This document shows, piece by piece, positions 24,323-36,940 of a stretch of DNA of 64,000 nucleotides. The number at the start of each line of letters is the position of its first letter. Position 1 is the first letter of the stretch. The notes under the pieces were generated by a model. That model was not told the origin of the DNA, ran no database searches, and worked only from the letters and a program-made list of their open reading frames with translations. The stretch spans positions 14,403,837-14,467,836 of the forward strand of contig NC_026660.2 in assembly GCF_000004075.3 (NCBI RefSeq), in the 5' to 3' direction. This DNA comes from Cucumis sativus. Lineage: Eukaryota > Streptophyta > Magnoliopsida > Cucurbitales > Cucurbitaceae. The position numbers were made by a program, and so were the translations under genes.

Positions 24323-25930
24323 TGTAACAACCGACTTTCCTAGTAAGTTGAGGTCATTAATTATTTAAATAACTATAGATTTTTTTTATTTATAAATATA
24401 CAAGAAAATAATTTAATATTTGAGGAAAAGCTTTAAATAATAATAAAAAAAATAAGCAATTAAAAATAACTAATCAAAATACTAGTTTGGGCGCATAAAA
24501 GTAGACAAAAAAATATTTAAAATAGTTGAACCTGAGTTCTAAAATAAACCTATGAAAATATAACTACTAAAATATAAATGTGGAAGAAAAATTGAATTGT
24601 TGCCTATGGCGATCCACGGTCACTTCTTATCATTCGCCAGCTTGCCCTTGCCTCTCCCCTTACCTGAAAATTATATATTTAAGAGAGTGAGTATGAATTT
24701 ATACTCAGTAAAAGGCCCACTATTGTCTCACTATGTGTCTATTAGTCTCTCATTAGAGTCCTATAATAAAGTACCACACGTTATTGTGCTCCTGAACGCA
24801 CACTATCCAGTGGTCCCACTGGGACTGGACTGGGCTCTCGGTGGATCCGAAGGAATCACCCTAAAGAAGAGTCAGGCTGTAAGTGATCTCGTCGAATCAC
24901 ATCTCAACTAGCCATACATGCATATATATATATATAGGGGGACCTCAATGGACCCCTGGTGGTACGACTCTAACAGGCAGACTAATAGAACATTATAGGC
25001 TATACATGCTCAATATAACACCAACATCTTAGCTCAAACAGACATAACTCAAAATAACATATAACCATATCATACACCAATGGTGCTGCATCTCAATCAT
25101 GAAAGGGTTATTGAAGTAACCAAGTATATGGTTATCTCAAATAGTCATATTACATCTCTCTTAGTTACACCATTAAACAATACAAAATATACAAGATGCA
25201 CATACAACTTTAAATTCGGTAATATAGGAGAAATCTCTTACCTGGGGATTTACTAAAATACTAATTTTGTGGTTGGCAGTCAAATTCCCAATTGCAGTTC
25301 TAAACCTAAACACATACACAAAATTGGTAAATTTGCCAACTATCACTCATTGCTTATTAAGCAGACATCCAAACTTAATCATACTTACCCCAAGACTAAG
25401 GTTGAATCCAACACCACCTTAAATGGAAAATTCACAGTTCCAGTTCCACTAATTTCTCTCCTTCAAGCAACCATAAATCAACTTATTCCAAAAATACAAA
25501 TTTCATCTAAGGTAACAATATTTTAGTTGGGTGTACCAAACCCATACCAACTCACCCAAATGGCTCAAAAGGTTGCAAGAGGCTAAACTTAAAAAGGGCT
25601 TGACTGGAAGAGGCTTCGGCTCGGACGCAGCTTGGTGAAGGAAAGTGTGCGTGGCTCGAACAACGAACGCGGCTCAGCTTGCGACTGGCATACAGTGAAG
25701 GAAAACGCGGCGTGGACCAGGCGAACGATGGACTCGGCTTCGGCTTCGACAAGCGTATGGTGAATGCTTCAAGTTCAGAGCGAACGGAGAGGGTTGCGGT
25801 CGAGACGACGGAGAAGAAGCGCTTGTGAGGGTGACCGAAGATGTACTGTAAAGAGGGGCAGCAATTATGTTTTTTTCTTTTTTTCTTGAAGAAGATGAAT
25901 AGTAATCTTGGCATGCATCACGAGTGGTTT
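24323..25930 (-). mobile_element. Element B right (5') LTR, truncated
   Basis: It begins TGTAACAACCGACTTTCCTA and runs parallel to the LTR at 3190-5200, with a shorter middle. Its far end breaks into a CACTA terminal fragment near 25930, so the terminal CA and target duplication are lost. ORFs at 24597 and 25269-25979 lie within LTR sequence and match no family. Confidence 0.75.
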
Positions 25931-25933
25931 TAC

Positions 25934-26376
25934 ATAATGCAAAAAACAGAAAATGAAACATTTTGTATACTAAATACATTAATAAATGGTATACATGACG
26001 TTAAATACATGTCAAATATACTATCTTACTTTCTACTTGACGGATAAATAGCGTCAAGTATACTATCTTACTTGACGAGTAAATAGTGTCAAATATATTA
26101 TCTTACTTGACATGTAAATAGTGTGAAGTATATGATCTTACTTGACGTACAAAAGTCGTCAAGTATAGGACTCTACTTGATACGTAAAAAGGTGTCATGT
26201 ATATGACCTCACTTGACACATAATAAGCCTCAAGTGTTATAGCTTATTTGACGTTAATACAGTGTCAAGTAAATGTATACTTGACGATTTTTTAGTGTCA
26301 AGTAATGTGAATATACTTGACAATCGATTCCTTGACACTTTTAAAAACGTCAAGTAAACCAATTTTTGTAGTAGTG
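25934..26376. mobile_element. CACTA terminal fragment (TACTTGACG family)
   Basis: It ends in CAATTTTTGTAGTAGTG, a CACTA-type inverted end, preceded by about a dozen subterminal repeats built on 'acttgac' and 'gtcaagta'. The inner 25934-26030 matches 41045-41119. The reverse complement of the outer part matches 46938-47307 nearly throughout, so all three come from one family, the same family as the element at 27548. Confidence 0.85.
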
Positions 26377-26422
26377 ATTTCAAATTGAGAATACAAATTT
26401 TCAAATTGATAATAAAAATAAA

Positions 26423-27547
26423 CACTATGTGATCAAAAATGGTCTACGACGACAGTTATTTACAGTCATAGAATCGGGAGTCATGGAAAGTCCTTCCATG
26501 ACAGTTTTCAAAAACTGTCGCAATAAATTTTTTCGTGACAGAAAATAAATATCATTAATTAATATTTGATGACAACAAATAACTGTCATCATTTGCAAAT
26601 TAACGACAGTTAAAAAAATGTCGCAATATGTTATAATACACCACACCCATTTAGAAACAAATAGTCGACACTTTAATATATACACACTATAATACACTTT
26701 GTAATATCGAACATTTTCAATCAAGATTAAACAATTTACAAGTATGAAATTCCAACCCTTAATGAAAACCAGTGTACATACCATCAAATTACATATAACA
26801 TGATTTTCTGCACAAGTATAAACAACCAACCGATAAGCCTTCCATCTTTGAAAATATTCTTTGTTGTTTGAACCATGCTAGCCAATGTATTTTGATGGTC
26901 CATATAAACTTCTTTGAAAGAAAACTCATGAAGTTGTCGGCTCCAGTTGAACTTACAAAGACAACATGATTATCGATCAAATATTATTATGATGTCCTTG
27001 TCTTCAATTTGTTCCATTTTAATTTTTAAAAACAAAGTTTTATTATAATTAACTAGAATTCAAATATATGTCCAATATATTACTTAAAAGAATTTGGTAA
27101 AACGTTGAATATTCCGTAGAATCCATTAGATCATACACGAAATTACTAAACTCATAGTTTAATCAATAATATATCACTTTGTACATATTAGCAAGGATAG
27201 TACTAAGATAAAATTATTATCAATATCAACATTTATCTTATCGGAAGGTCAAATAAAAAGGACCCAAACTAAGGGGAAGTCTATTGCATTGCGTTGCATT
27301 TTGTTATGGAATTTGGACCTTTCTTTCTTACATTTTTTTTTATCTCATTTCAATATATATATATGTATATATGTATGTATATATATATTCCCAAATCAAA
27401 ACAAGGCACTACCCCATGAATTTCTTGCTTCTAGGGACCCCTTCTATGATATATCTCTCACTAAGTTATAGAGAGAGAAAAGGGTGGTTTTGAAGGTTTA
27501 TAAAATTGCAATTTACCCCCTCTCTCTCAACGTTATATAATAATATT
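26423..27547. repeat. Duplicated block, copy II, left part
   Basis: It matches copy I (about 200-1170) across its length after an A/T-rich start containing 'gacagtt' words. The first bases (CACTATGTGATC) may be a worn CACTA-type end paired with 36940, but this is uncertain. Two flanking bases (TT) plus ATT remain before the CACTA insertion at 27548. There is no supported gene. Confidence 0.75.
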
Positions 27548-28261
27548 CACTACTACAAAATCGACTTTAGTTGACGCTTAAAAACTGTCAAGTAAAGGTT
27601 TACTTGACGCTTTTAAAAGTGTCAAGTAATCCAAGCTCAAAAATGAGGAAGATATACTTGACTAGTTTTAAACGTCAAGTAAGACTAGTTTACTTGACAA
27701 GTAAAAAACGTCAAGTATATGAGATTACTTGACACTTTTTAAGCGTCAAGTAATCCAGTATCAATAATAGTGATTTTGTTTGACAGATTTTAAGCGTCAA
27801 GTAGAGTTATACTTGACAGTCTATAAACGTCAAGTACATGTGATTTCTTAACATTTTTTGCATTCAAGAATGTATGTACTCTTGACATGTTTTGCAAGTC
27901 AATTTTTTTAAAAAGAAAATTATATATTTTAAAATATCTTCATGCACCTGTTTTGAAGTCAAACATATATAAGTAAAGCAAGAGAGTACACGTACAAATG
28001 TGCTAAAGTACACACTAATTGAATAATTGAATAAACTAAACTTTTTCCATCAAATGACTAATAATATTTTAACATATATCAATGAACCATATACATACAT
28101 GTAAGTTAGGCTACAACAACTTAAACTTTTCATCTATGTGTAGCTTAACTATAGGTGTATCAACTAAACTAATTCACCTAGCTATATCCAAGTATATCAA
28201 CAAATTATCACATCTATATATATATCCCAAAAAGAGGAAACTTCATTAAAAGGTGAAATCT

Positions 28262-28421
28262 ATAGGATATGCTTATTCAATCCAACCAGTAATTGAAGGC
28301 AGTGTAGCACTTTTCCCTCGAACATTTAAATGTCTCTTGGACTTAAGCTCTCCTCCATCAATAACTTCACACAAGACAGAATCTTCTGTATTAGACTTCA
28401 CCATCAACGACATCATTCCAC
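28262..28421 (-). pseudogene. Captured exon fragment, plastid-type pyruvate kinase
   Basis: After an acceptor-like TCTATTATAG, the minus frame opens with GGMMSLMVKSNTEDSVLCEV and continues to DGGELKSKRHLNVRGKSATL and PSIT. This word order is the B-domain edge of plant pyruvate kinases of the plastid type. The frame is open over the whole fragment and stops just past PSIT, where homology ends. The conserved reading frame suggests recent capture or duplication. Confidence 0.78.
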
Positions 28422-28957
28422 CTATAATAGATTTAAATAGTCAATGTTTGTGCAAGGCACAAGATAATGAGAAAAAAAAAAAGCACATGCAATCTAACAT
28501 ACATAAAAAAATAATAAACATTATACATAATTGTTAACATAATAATAATAATAATAATAATTCTTTCATGTTCTATTACGCACCATCCCTGCAAGCTTAA
28601 CCCAAACATAATGCAAGCTCAACAAGCAACTCAATACATAAAATAAACAAAACAGACTTCTATATGGAATATATATAGACCTGACGACATTGATATACTA
28701 TTCAACTTAGAAATCACACTGGTGGGGATGAGAAAGAGACAAAATGTCATAGAATTCCATCCCAATTGAATAGCAGATATGATATAACAAGGAAACGAAA
28801 AACTATCCATGAAAGGAGTTTCACAAATCTAATCCAGTCTTTCACAAATCTAATCCCTTATAAGCTTCTCCAATCTTTTACATACCAAACACGAGCCTTA
28901 AAGAATTTAAATAAACCACATTTGGCATCAATCATGATGAAGAATTTGTATATATAC

Positions 28958-29025
28958 CTTACATCTCCAGCAATGGTATATCTTTCTGGAATTTGATTAA
29001 CAGCACCTCCTGGGTCTAAAATAAT
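28958..29025 (-). other. Exon-like piece, unrecognised
   Basis: The minus frame reads DPGGAVNQIPERYTIAGD between an acceptor-like TTATTTTAG and a GTAAGG-type donor. The codon pattern and splice signals look genic. I do not recognise the protein. It is probably part of the same captured material as the neighbouring exons. Confidence 0.35.
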
Positions 29026-29155
29026 AAAGAAATTAATTAGGATGAGAGATATAATATACATATTATCTATATATTTAGAATTAGAGTTTATTTGAATTGA
29101 ATTTTTTAGTCTTAAAAATACTATTTCAAATAAGAAAAAAAAAAGTTATGTTTTT

Positions 29156-29323
29156 AAACACACGTGACCGTGCAAATGGTCTATCTTTCTCGAGCTCTAA
29201 CTCCATAAGTTCAGCTTCTGCTGCTCGTGTTTTAGCTAAGCCCTGTCCCATTCCAACTTTATCTCCTGTGATCGGAAGACCAGCATCACAAGCAGCCACC
29301 GTGAGATTTGATAAAAGCATTGA
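29156..29323 (-). pseudogene. Captured exon fragment, BUD13-like splicing factor
   Basis: The minus frame reads GQGLAKTRAAEAELMELELE followed by KDRPFARSR, after an unrecognised leader (VAACDAGLPITGDKVGMG). The GLA-x(n)-AEA-x(n)-PFARSR pattern is how I remember the segment of BUD13 (a pre-mRNA retention and splicing complex subunit) just before its conserved C-terminal part. Homology ends at ARSR. The match is from memory of one motif, so the name is tentative. Confidence 0.45.
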
Positions 29324-29359
29324 TAAGAATTATATCTCCTGAGAAGTACATAGTCTAAA

Positions 29360-31427
29360 GTGGAATTTTAAATTAAATCATAACACTTACGGTCAAACTC
29401 CCAACAAGTATCCCTACCAATTTTCACAGTAGGAACAAAAATATGAGCAGCAACGATTACGAAATACTTGTCAAACATTTTATTGGGATTTGTTCTCCTC
29501 TTCATATTCATATTCACAATATATGTTTTAAAAAGGAGTGGGGGAGAAATCAAACTATACCTCTTAAACTTGTGATAGCTACATTGAATTTGAATGTTAA
29601 AGCAGATGTTAGAAAGCCATTTCAAAATCGTTAAAAACACTTTTTTTGCAAGATCTAAAAACATTACTTCTAATCTCAAACTATAAATTCAATGCAAAGC
29701 ACCTTATATCAATCAACTTCAATCAAATAGTTAAAAAATAAACAAGAACAATTCAAACAAACAATAGACGAAATATGAAATGAAACAAAATCACAAAGAA
29801 CAAGAATCAAAGATGGTAAATGAAATTATTACCACCAAGACGGGAGAATGTGATGTCAATTGGAATGAAAAGCATCCATAAATGAAAAAAAAAATCTCTA
29901 CTTCAACGACGTTTGAACACAACTCAAACGGTGTAGAACGAAGCTCGAAGGACGCTAGAGAGCTCAAACAGTGCTGGAATGAAGATTAAGATTAGCCCGT
30001 AAGAAGTTATCATTTGACAACACTGTTCTATTTTCAGGACCCATGGACACTTCCACTGTTCGACGCTTTGCCCCACAAGGACAACATATAGGCTAAACAG
30101 ATTTAACAAGAGACAAAGAAGAATGAATCAATAACAAGATCAAAATGAATGTGAAGACTGAAGATCAAGTTAATATAACCAAAGGAAGTCAAGACAATAG
30201 AAGCTTTTCTCAAATTGGTACTTGAGTGCTCATAATTATATGTCCACTTTCATCTCTTAACCTATAAGAAAACATCAAACAAATTTATTGTAAATCAAAT
30301 ATCTTTGGGGTTGTGTGGAGGTTAAAAAGACTGGCTTATGTTACCTTTCACATATTTGTACCACTCTCGCACTAGCATTCGACTCACATTTGCGAGTTGT
30401 AACATAATATTCTTCAGGTTTACATGAAACATCCTGAGCATATTATGTTCAAACACATAAAATATATACAAGTATCAAACTTCTTAAACATGAAACATCC
30501 ATACTAGCACTTTACCACAATAACCACAAACATATTATTAAAATTAGATACAAGGAAACAAAATGATAAATGATGCCTCGGCCAAATATGCGAGGAAAAA
30601 TAGCCTACACAAAAACAACAAGCATTCACATTAGAACATTTAAATCTTCATCTTCACCATGAATAAATATGTTTCAAACACCTTTTAAAATTGAACACAA
30701 CACTAAAAAGTCACATTCTGGAAACACTCCCAACAAACTCCTAAATAATTCTAAACCCAAGTCAGTTGGCCTTCTTCAAATTCTCCAAAAAACAAAACCA
30801 GCACCACCTAGTAAAATCATTACCATCTTCCTCACTGTTCCCCCAAATTACAATTGGTTTTTTTCATTTTCATACACAAGCAGGTAGTATAAGGTATTGA
30901 AAGCTCAAGAGTATATCTCAATAGACAATAGTTAGTTCTATTAACAATGTACAAAAAGGAAAAATATTAAGTCAAAAAGCACAAAGATCTCAATCTCAAT
31001 ATAACCCAAACCAACCTCCAGCCATGACCGACACGTAATTCCACATACACCACAGAAACCCCTATATAGAAAGCATAAGAAGAATGACAAGGAATCGTAC
31101 TGACCTTGCAACATCGACCGAGATCTTTAGGTCCATCCAAGTCATCTTTCTCCACTTCCGCAGAATACACCAGAAAAACACCAAAGAAGCAATAAAAATC
31201 AAACCCCATTAAGAACGCCATAAAAAAACAAAAAAAAAAGAAACAAAAGAGAAGAGAAATGTAAGATGAATTCCTGAACGGAGGCAAAGAGAGAGAGAAG
31301 AAGAAGGAAGAGGAGAAAAGAAGAAGAGAAAGAGATGGTTGCAGTAGGGTTTAAACGCAAAACCGTTGAAGAGAGGGGATTGAGAAGATAGTGGTGGGTG
31401 GAATTAGAACATGGGCTGAAGAAATCT
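29360..31427 (-). other. CACTA interior with further exon-like stretches
   Basis: There is no full gene. Minus-frame islands with splice-like edges include PEEYYVTTRKCESNASARVV near 30320-30434 and KDDLDGPKDLGRCCK near 31100-31160, followed by a GTCAGT donor. The latter is preceded by a Met-led hydrophobic stretch (31160-31287). I cannot name the source genes. The arrangement, with several short exons on one strand, suggests either one spliced chimeric transcript or several captures. Confidence 0.4.
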
Positions 31428-32186
31428 GGGGAATGGTCAAAAATAGGTTAAAAATTGGGTAGAAAAAGAGTTTTAGGATTGATGGTAAAAAAGTTTCACG
31501 ATTTAGGATAAATTTGAGGTGAAATGACGAAATATTCTTATTTAATTTTACTTCACACCTTTATTTTCACGATTTTACTCTGGTGTCGTTCATTTCGCAG
31601 ACATCTTGCGGGTTCTTAAATTCAAATGTTTAATATAAAAATGAAATGAAATTCAAATGTTAAAAGTCACCCTAAATCAATTCATTTCAGATCAAACATT
31701 TGAATTTAAGAACATGCGAGATGTTTGCGAGATAAAATAACAATAACTTGCTAACATCCTTTAAAAACATCTCTAAAACAACCCTAAATCAATTTGAAAC
31801 AATTAAAAATCATATTTGATTTATACATTTAAGATGCAAATATATACATATAACACAACACGATTCGGATTAAAAAAAAAAATTAAAACAAACCACAGTG
31901 CGTGAGATATTCGTCGGAGTAGAGGATGAACGACAACGGACTAAAGCGGAAAGTTGACAAACTTTTAAGAGAGGAAAAGAACTGCAAATGAGTTTTTTTT
32001 TTTTTTTACTTTAATTACTATACATTGAAGAGAGAGAAGTTGGAAGATAAGAGCAATTGTGAAGTAAAATTAAACAAGGGTATTTTCGTCATTTCACCCC
32101 AAATTTGTCATAAATCTCAACTTTTTTACAATCAATCCTAAAACTTTTTTTCCACCCAATTTTTGGCCTATTTTTGGCAATTCCCC
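31428..32186. mobile_element. MULE deletion derivative nested in the CACTA (759 bp)
   Basis: It begins GGGGAATGGTCAAAA and ends GGCAATTCCCC; its TIRs match those of the 9.5-kb MULE. Flanking 9-mers AAGAAATCT (31419-31427) and AAGAAATTT (32187-32195) differ by one base and form the target duplication. The interior 31810-32000 equals the MULE's 15440-15620, so this is a MULE that lost its coding middle, not an unrelated MITE. It carries no gene. Confidence 0.88.
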
Positions 32187-32608
32187 AAGAAATTTGTGAA
32201 GAGTATGAAGAAATCGTGGATAAGAAGAAATATTTGGAACATTTTAGGGGGAAACTAGGGTTTTTTTTTTTAGAATTTGGAGAAAAAGGGAAATTTTAGG
32301 GAAAAAAAGAGGGAAAATTTTAATTTTAGAAATGGGAGAAAAATGAAAATATTGAGGGAAAAAAAGAAAAGGTTTTATTTTTAAAAAATGAGAAAAAACA
32401 TATTACTTGACGCTTAAAAAATGTCAAGTAATTAACATTAATCTTAACGCATTTAATCGGTCAAGTAGTGAAAATAAAAAACAAGAAATTAGGCATTTTT
32501 TCACCTTTTGTTATTCTTGACGTTTTTTTTTCTACTTGACGGTTTTTATTAAAACTGTCAAGAATATAAAAACTGCAAGCGTCAAGTAAAGCGAGTTTTG
32601 TAGTAGTG

Positions 32609-33635
32609 ATTGTGTAGTAGTTTATTTTCTTTGGCAAATGGTCAATAATTGAGAAAACCTCACATAATGAGTATTATCGTGTGGATGTTCTACTTCCCTG
32701 TATTTTTATGTGAATAAATCATATATAAATCTCCTCTAACTTAATAATATAAATCCTCGATTTGTACTATATAAATCCCCTCTAATCATGAATCTGTAAA
32801 CTACAATAAAGAGTTTTTTAGAGTTAAAATGATTCATATGAAGCTTGAGAACCAAAAACTAGCAAAAAGAATCATAAACCTCAGCACAAAAACTTAACAT
32901 ATTAACATTATCATTGTGATAGAATTTGACATCTTCAAATTATCAATATAAAATATGCTTTAACGAAACGTACCTTGAAGTCCTTCCAACTCTATTAAAA
33001 AAAACAGATAAATCTAACACTTTAACAAATTTCTAGTGCATATTATGCATCTCAATTGATCACAACAAAATAAGATTAAACATAAATATCCATAAGCAAT
33101 ACATTTTCAATGTTGCATTTTCATAAAAATTCAACAACCATTGCCACTATCTCGAGGATTCTTCAAGCCCTAAGTATGAAAAAATGTTCAATGATTAAAT
33201 CTACTCCATTTAAATGACAATTTGACAAAGCTGAGCTGATAACTCTCATAAAGCCCTTAATCCCCCCTCCCCCAACTTTCAACACTGTTGTTGTGGATTA
33301 TCTGGTTGGGAAGGAACAACAAGATCTTTCAGAGTATGGAAAGAACTACTATGGAGATTTTTGATAATATTAATTCAAGCAAACGTTGATATACTACTAA
33401 TATACCATACTAATTAGACTAAAACACTTTCAACGAGACTAGAATTATACAAAATATACTTTAAACCACAATAGTTGAATATGTATTTTGGTAGGGAGGT
33501 AGAAACTACTTACCTGAACAAATAATGACAACGTCGTTGAAGTAAGAGAAATTTCTGCTAATCCTCAATTCAATCAATTATTCAAAATACCATAAAGTAG
33601 TCATAGGAAGAAAATATAGTTTCATACAGTTAAAG
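32609..33635. repeat. Duplicated block, copy II, middle part
   Basis: It resumes the match to copy I from 1168 (GTGTAGTAGTTTATTTTCTT) to about 2196, with scattered substitutions and small indels. It includes the LINE scrap near 33290-33375. The match ends at 'catacagttaaag', where LTR C starts. Confidence 0.85.
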
Positions 33636-35710
33636 TGTAACAACTCAACTTTTCTATCTAAGTCGAAGTCATTATTTTAGCAAAAAAACAATTTGTTTGA
33701 CACAAGACATAGTAAACTTTAGTTAAAACAATAAGAAAATTAAAGAAAACTTTATTCGAGCCCTGTTTCAAACAAATAAAAATCTAAAGTATTGTTTACC
33801 AAAATAACTATTCGTAAACTCAGTTCAATCACAACAAGAATTTAAAACCATCAGCGGAAGCAGTTTAAAAGACATTTCCCCTATGGCAATCACAGCTCCT
33901 TCTTGTCCTTCGTCGGTCTGTCCCTCGAGTTACCTTTGTCTGAAAAGTTAAACATAAAAGGGTTAGTATTAACATAACCAGTAAGAGTCTCACTACTGGT
34001 CCCACTAAGGGTAAAATTATTAACTTTTTATTAGAAGGTACCCTGCATCATAACAGTCTCGTGATCCCATAGGATACACATTGGTCTAGTATTCCCGAAG
34101 GGTACACTCATCATCAGTTTAGTGCTCCCGAAGGATGCACTCATTAGTCTAGTGCTTCCGAAGGATGCACCCATCAGTCTTGTGCTCTCGAAGGATACAC
34201 AACAGGTGGTGATCCTGTGGTACACCTGCGAGGCACACTGCCTGATAGATAAAGCTAATAGCTCCCTCTCAATCATTTTAACAATTCATAACAATCACAT
34301 CAAAGCACAATTAAAACTATCAGCATTTCTCCTTTACTACACATCATTAGTCAAAACAAACACTAGTGTACATCAGAGTTCAGTCAACCATACCAAACAT
34401 TAGTCATCATGTTTACATCTACATATCAGCCAACCCCATCTCAGTTTAGTAAAACCCATACAGTCAATCAGTCATCATATTTAAATTTATATATCAGCTA
34501 ACCCATGCCCGTCCAAACTACCATCTTCATATAATCATTTCAGTCCAACACAATTATAGTCAAATTACCCATACTAATACATAATCTGACCTTAGCATAA
34601 CGATTTCTCAAATAGATATACTCATACACAAGTGTCACTCATTTCAGTTTAGTCAATCCAGTCAAACGTACACTATCCATTCTTTAACATAATAGTCAAC
34701 AATCCTCAGTTCAGTCAACAAATATTTTTAATTTAGTCGATCCATCAACACACTTAAAACTACATAAAGCAATTAAGTTTTTTTAACCATTCCAACCTAC
34801 ACTTAGCAGTCATATCCTTTAAGTCATTCAAGTCCATGCATAACAGTCAAATCATTTTAATAATTGAAATCCACATATGGGTCCAGTAGTAGAAATCCCT
34901 TACCTCGATTTTATGCAAGATCCTTGGTCGAATTAATTCCAACAATTAAATCCTAAACATAAATAAACAGGAGGTTAGCATCTTCAAATAACTTCATCTA
35001 TCCAACACAACCAAAAGTAAGTTGTCATTTACCACCTCAAATGGGGAGATGAATCCAACTCAACCTATTGCAAACCAAGGATCCGCTCACTAAGCTCAAT
35101 TAGTACCTTCAAGGATGAAGTGTTTCTCCAAGTAATTAGATCCAACAGTGGAATTTATCAATAGCCATGAAAAACAATTAAATCCCCAATTCATTCTTAC
35201 CAAAAGTAAATCTAGCAACTCACGGCAAGGTACAAGTGGTAGCGACGTACGAACAGAATCAAAACGATGTGCAAAACATATATGGCGACTAGCTTGGGGA
35301 AGAAGCTCGACGCGCACGGCTCATAGACGGCTTGCGCGAAGATCAAACGTCGCGAATCTATGGGTAGCTCGGTCGGATAGGAAGACTTGACGGAGAAGCC
35401 AACGAAGGTAGGGGAAACGTGGTGTGACGGAAAAGCTTCATCAACGAACACCGACCGAAGTGAAAACACATTCACTAACTCGCGACTGTTGAAGCTTGAG
35501 GAGACAGAGACACTTCAGCTTCGACGGACGATCGACGGCGTGCAGCTACCTGAGCTGAGACGACGTGTCTTGACGGGCAGGCGTTGAAAGATTTTGGTTA
35601 TGGGAGACAGGCAGCGACGGCAGGGTAAGGGAAGAAGAAGAAGAAGACGACGGGGGTTCACGGGTGGGAGAAGAAGAAAGAACTAAGTATAATATTATTG
35701 TAGGTAGCAC
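33636..35710 (-). mobile_element. LTR C, solo and truncated
   Basis: It begins TGTAACAACTCAACTTTTCT directly after the copy II sequence TAAAG. It shares the family layout of LTR A, including the 30-bp minisatellite at about 34075-34205 and a G/C-rich stretch near 35210-35600, but is diverged. No internal region follows. The end is not a clean CA: copy II sequence resumes at about 35711 with roughly 600 bases missing relative to copy I, so a deletion removed the LTR end. Confidence 0.65.
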
Positions 35711-36104
35711 ATGCTTAGACTTATTTGAATCTAGATTATGCACCTAATGGTTCCCAACCTTTTATTACATTTCTTACAATTGAGTATTCTTTCTACTTGT
35801 CTTGAAAAGGATAGATTTGATATTGAAAAACAAAATATATGGGGTCCAACCACGGTTTTTCCTCCACGTTATTCATAGTTTTAATTATTATTATTGTGCA
35901 ATATATATATAAAAACAACTATTAGCTGCCTCGAATAAAATTGTGAGATTTTTTTGGACTTCACTTTAGGTACAGTGTGTGTGTCAATATGTTATGTAAT
36001 ATGACGTTCGAAAAAGAATGGAAATGATATCTAAAAAAACATGCATTTATGAGTTCAGAGTTCAATTTCTAGGATTTTTATGAGTTTGAGAATCAATTAA
36101 AAAG

Positions 36105-36600
36105 TTTTGTAATGTAAGGAACTATCGAACCTCAAAGAGAGGGAGATTTTGAAACAATCGGGGATTCCTGAAATGTAAAGGCGATGTAGCAATGAAGAAA
36201 ATATCACACCAATCCAATTTCTGCTCTTCACTTGTAACGAAAGCTTGTCCAAACCCCTCCACATCCCCTTCTCTCTGCCATAGCTTTTTCTTCTCTTCAA
36301 TCGAAAGTTGGAACAATTTCTTTGTTTCCATCTCCATTCTCTCCATCAACGAATTGCTCACTCCATGCTTTACCAACTGTAATTAATTTCACCAATTATT
36401 TTCAGATTCCTGTTATTAATTAAACACATAGAAACAAAGAGTGAGGAGATATTATAAACCTGAAAGAATCCCCAATTTTTGCAAGCAGAGTGAAGGCGAG
36501 ACAATATTCGTAGTCCATTGTATCATCGGAGCAGAAGTTCGAGATGCAATCACGGGGATTTGGACATGAGGGACGGTGGCGGTGATGGGATCAAGTGTCA
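36105..36600 (-). pseudogene. SRG1-like 2-oxoglutarate/Fe(II) oxygenase fragment (copy II)
   Basis: Exon 1 end (about 36600-36460): VPHVQIPVI, then, after a frameshift and a stop, LHSACKNWGFFQ, followed by a GT donor. Exon 2 starts at 36376 after ATTACAG and reads LVKHGVSNSLMERMEMETKK and EEKKKLWQREGDVEGFGQAF, then SEEQKLDWCDIFF. This is the N-terminal DIOX_N domain of SRG1/codeine-demethylase-like enzymes, which precedes the iron-binding HxD...H core; the core is absent. The frame ends near 36122. The intron is retained, so the source was genomic DNA, not cDNA. Confidence 0.85.
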
Positions 36601-36779
36601 TATGGAGATGGCCTTCTTCGCATTTGGAGATGGTTTCTTCGTGTGAGTGAGAGTTTTTGATTTGGGTGAAAGTTTTGATTTGGATAAAAATGTTGATTTG
36701 AGGAAACATCTTAATTAACCTTAATTTTTATTTTAATTTAATTTTAATTTATTAAAATTAAAAAAAAAAATGATTTCAT

Positions 36780-36940
36780 GTATCTTCTATGACATCAAAT
36801 AACTGTAGCGAAAAGTATTATCCGAAAAAATCGGCATTTTTCCGCTAAAAACGCGTTTTTTCACCTTTTGTGACAGTTTTTTTTCTCCCTGCATTTTGTG
36901 ATATAAAGAACTGTCGTAGTAGAGAGTTTTTCTTGTAGTG
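36780..36940. mobile_element. CACTA-type terminus beside the oxygenase fragment (copy II)
   Basis: The last bases, AGAGTTTTTCTTGTAGTG, are the inverted form of a CACTACAAGAAAAA end common in plant CACTA elements. Subterminal words 'tgacagtttttt' and 'gaactgtcgtag' precede it. The matching left end is not clear: 26423 is a weak candidate for copy II, and for copy I it may lie outside the window. Confidence 0.55.

Larger units (their letters stand above)
27548..32608. mobile_element. Non-autonomous CACTA element carrying host exons (5,061 bp)
   Basis: Its ends are CACTACTACAAAAT at 27548 and TTTTGTAGTAGTG at 32608, with flanking ATT at 27545-27547 and 32609-32611 as the 3-bp target duplication. 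The empty target survives at 1168-1170 in copy I. Subterminal repeats on TACTTGACG and CGTCAAGTA fill 27575-27880 and 32395-32600. No transposase is visible. The interior holds exon-like pieces on the minus strand, with splice signals, that resemble host genes, and a later MULE derivative at 31428. It is a Pack-type CACTA: defective, presumably moved in trans. Confidence 0.93.

Noticed and set aside
28253..28537. Forward 94-codon ORF in the CACTA element
   Set aside because: It is the antisense shadow of the pyruvate kinase fragment, which has clear homology on the minus strand.
34075..34205. Regularly spaced 30-bp repeats that could suggest a CRISPR array
   Set aside because: Head-to-tail units without unique spacers, inside an LTR of a plant genome; a minisatellite.
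36105..36376. Oxygenase exon as a functional gene
   Set aside because: It lacks the iron-binding core, has stops and a frameshift, and is duplicated with the same damage.
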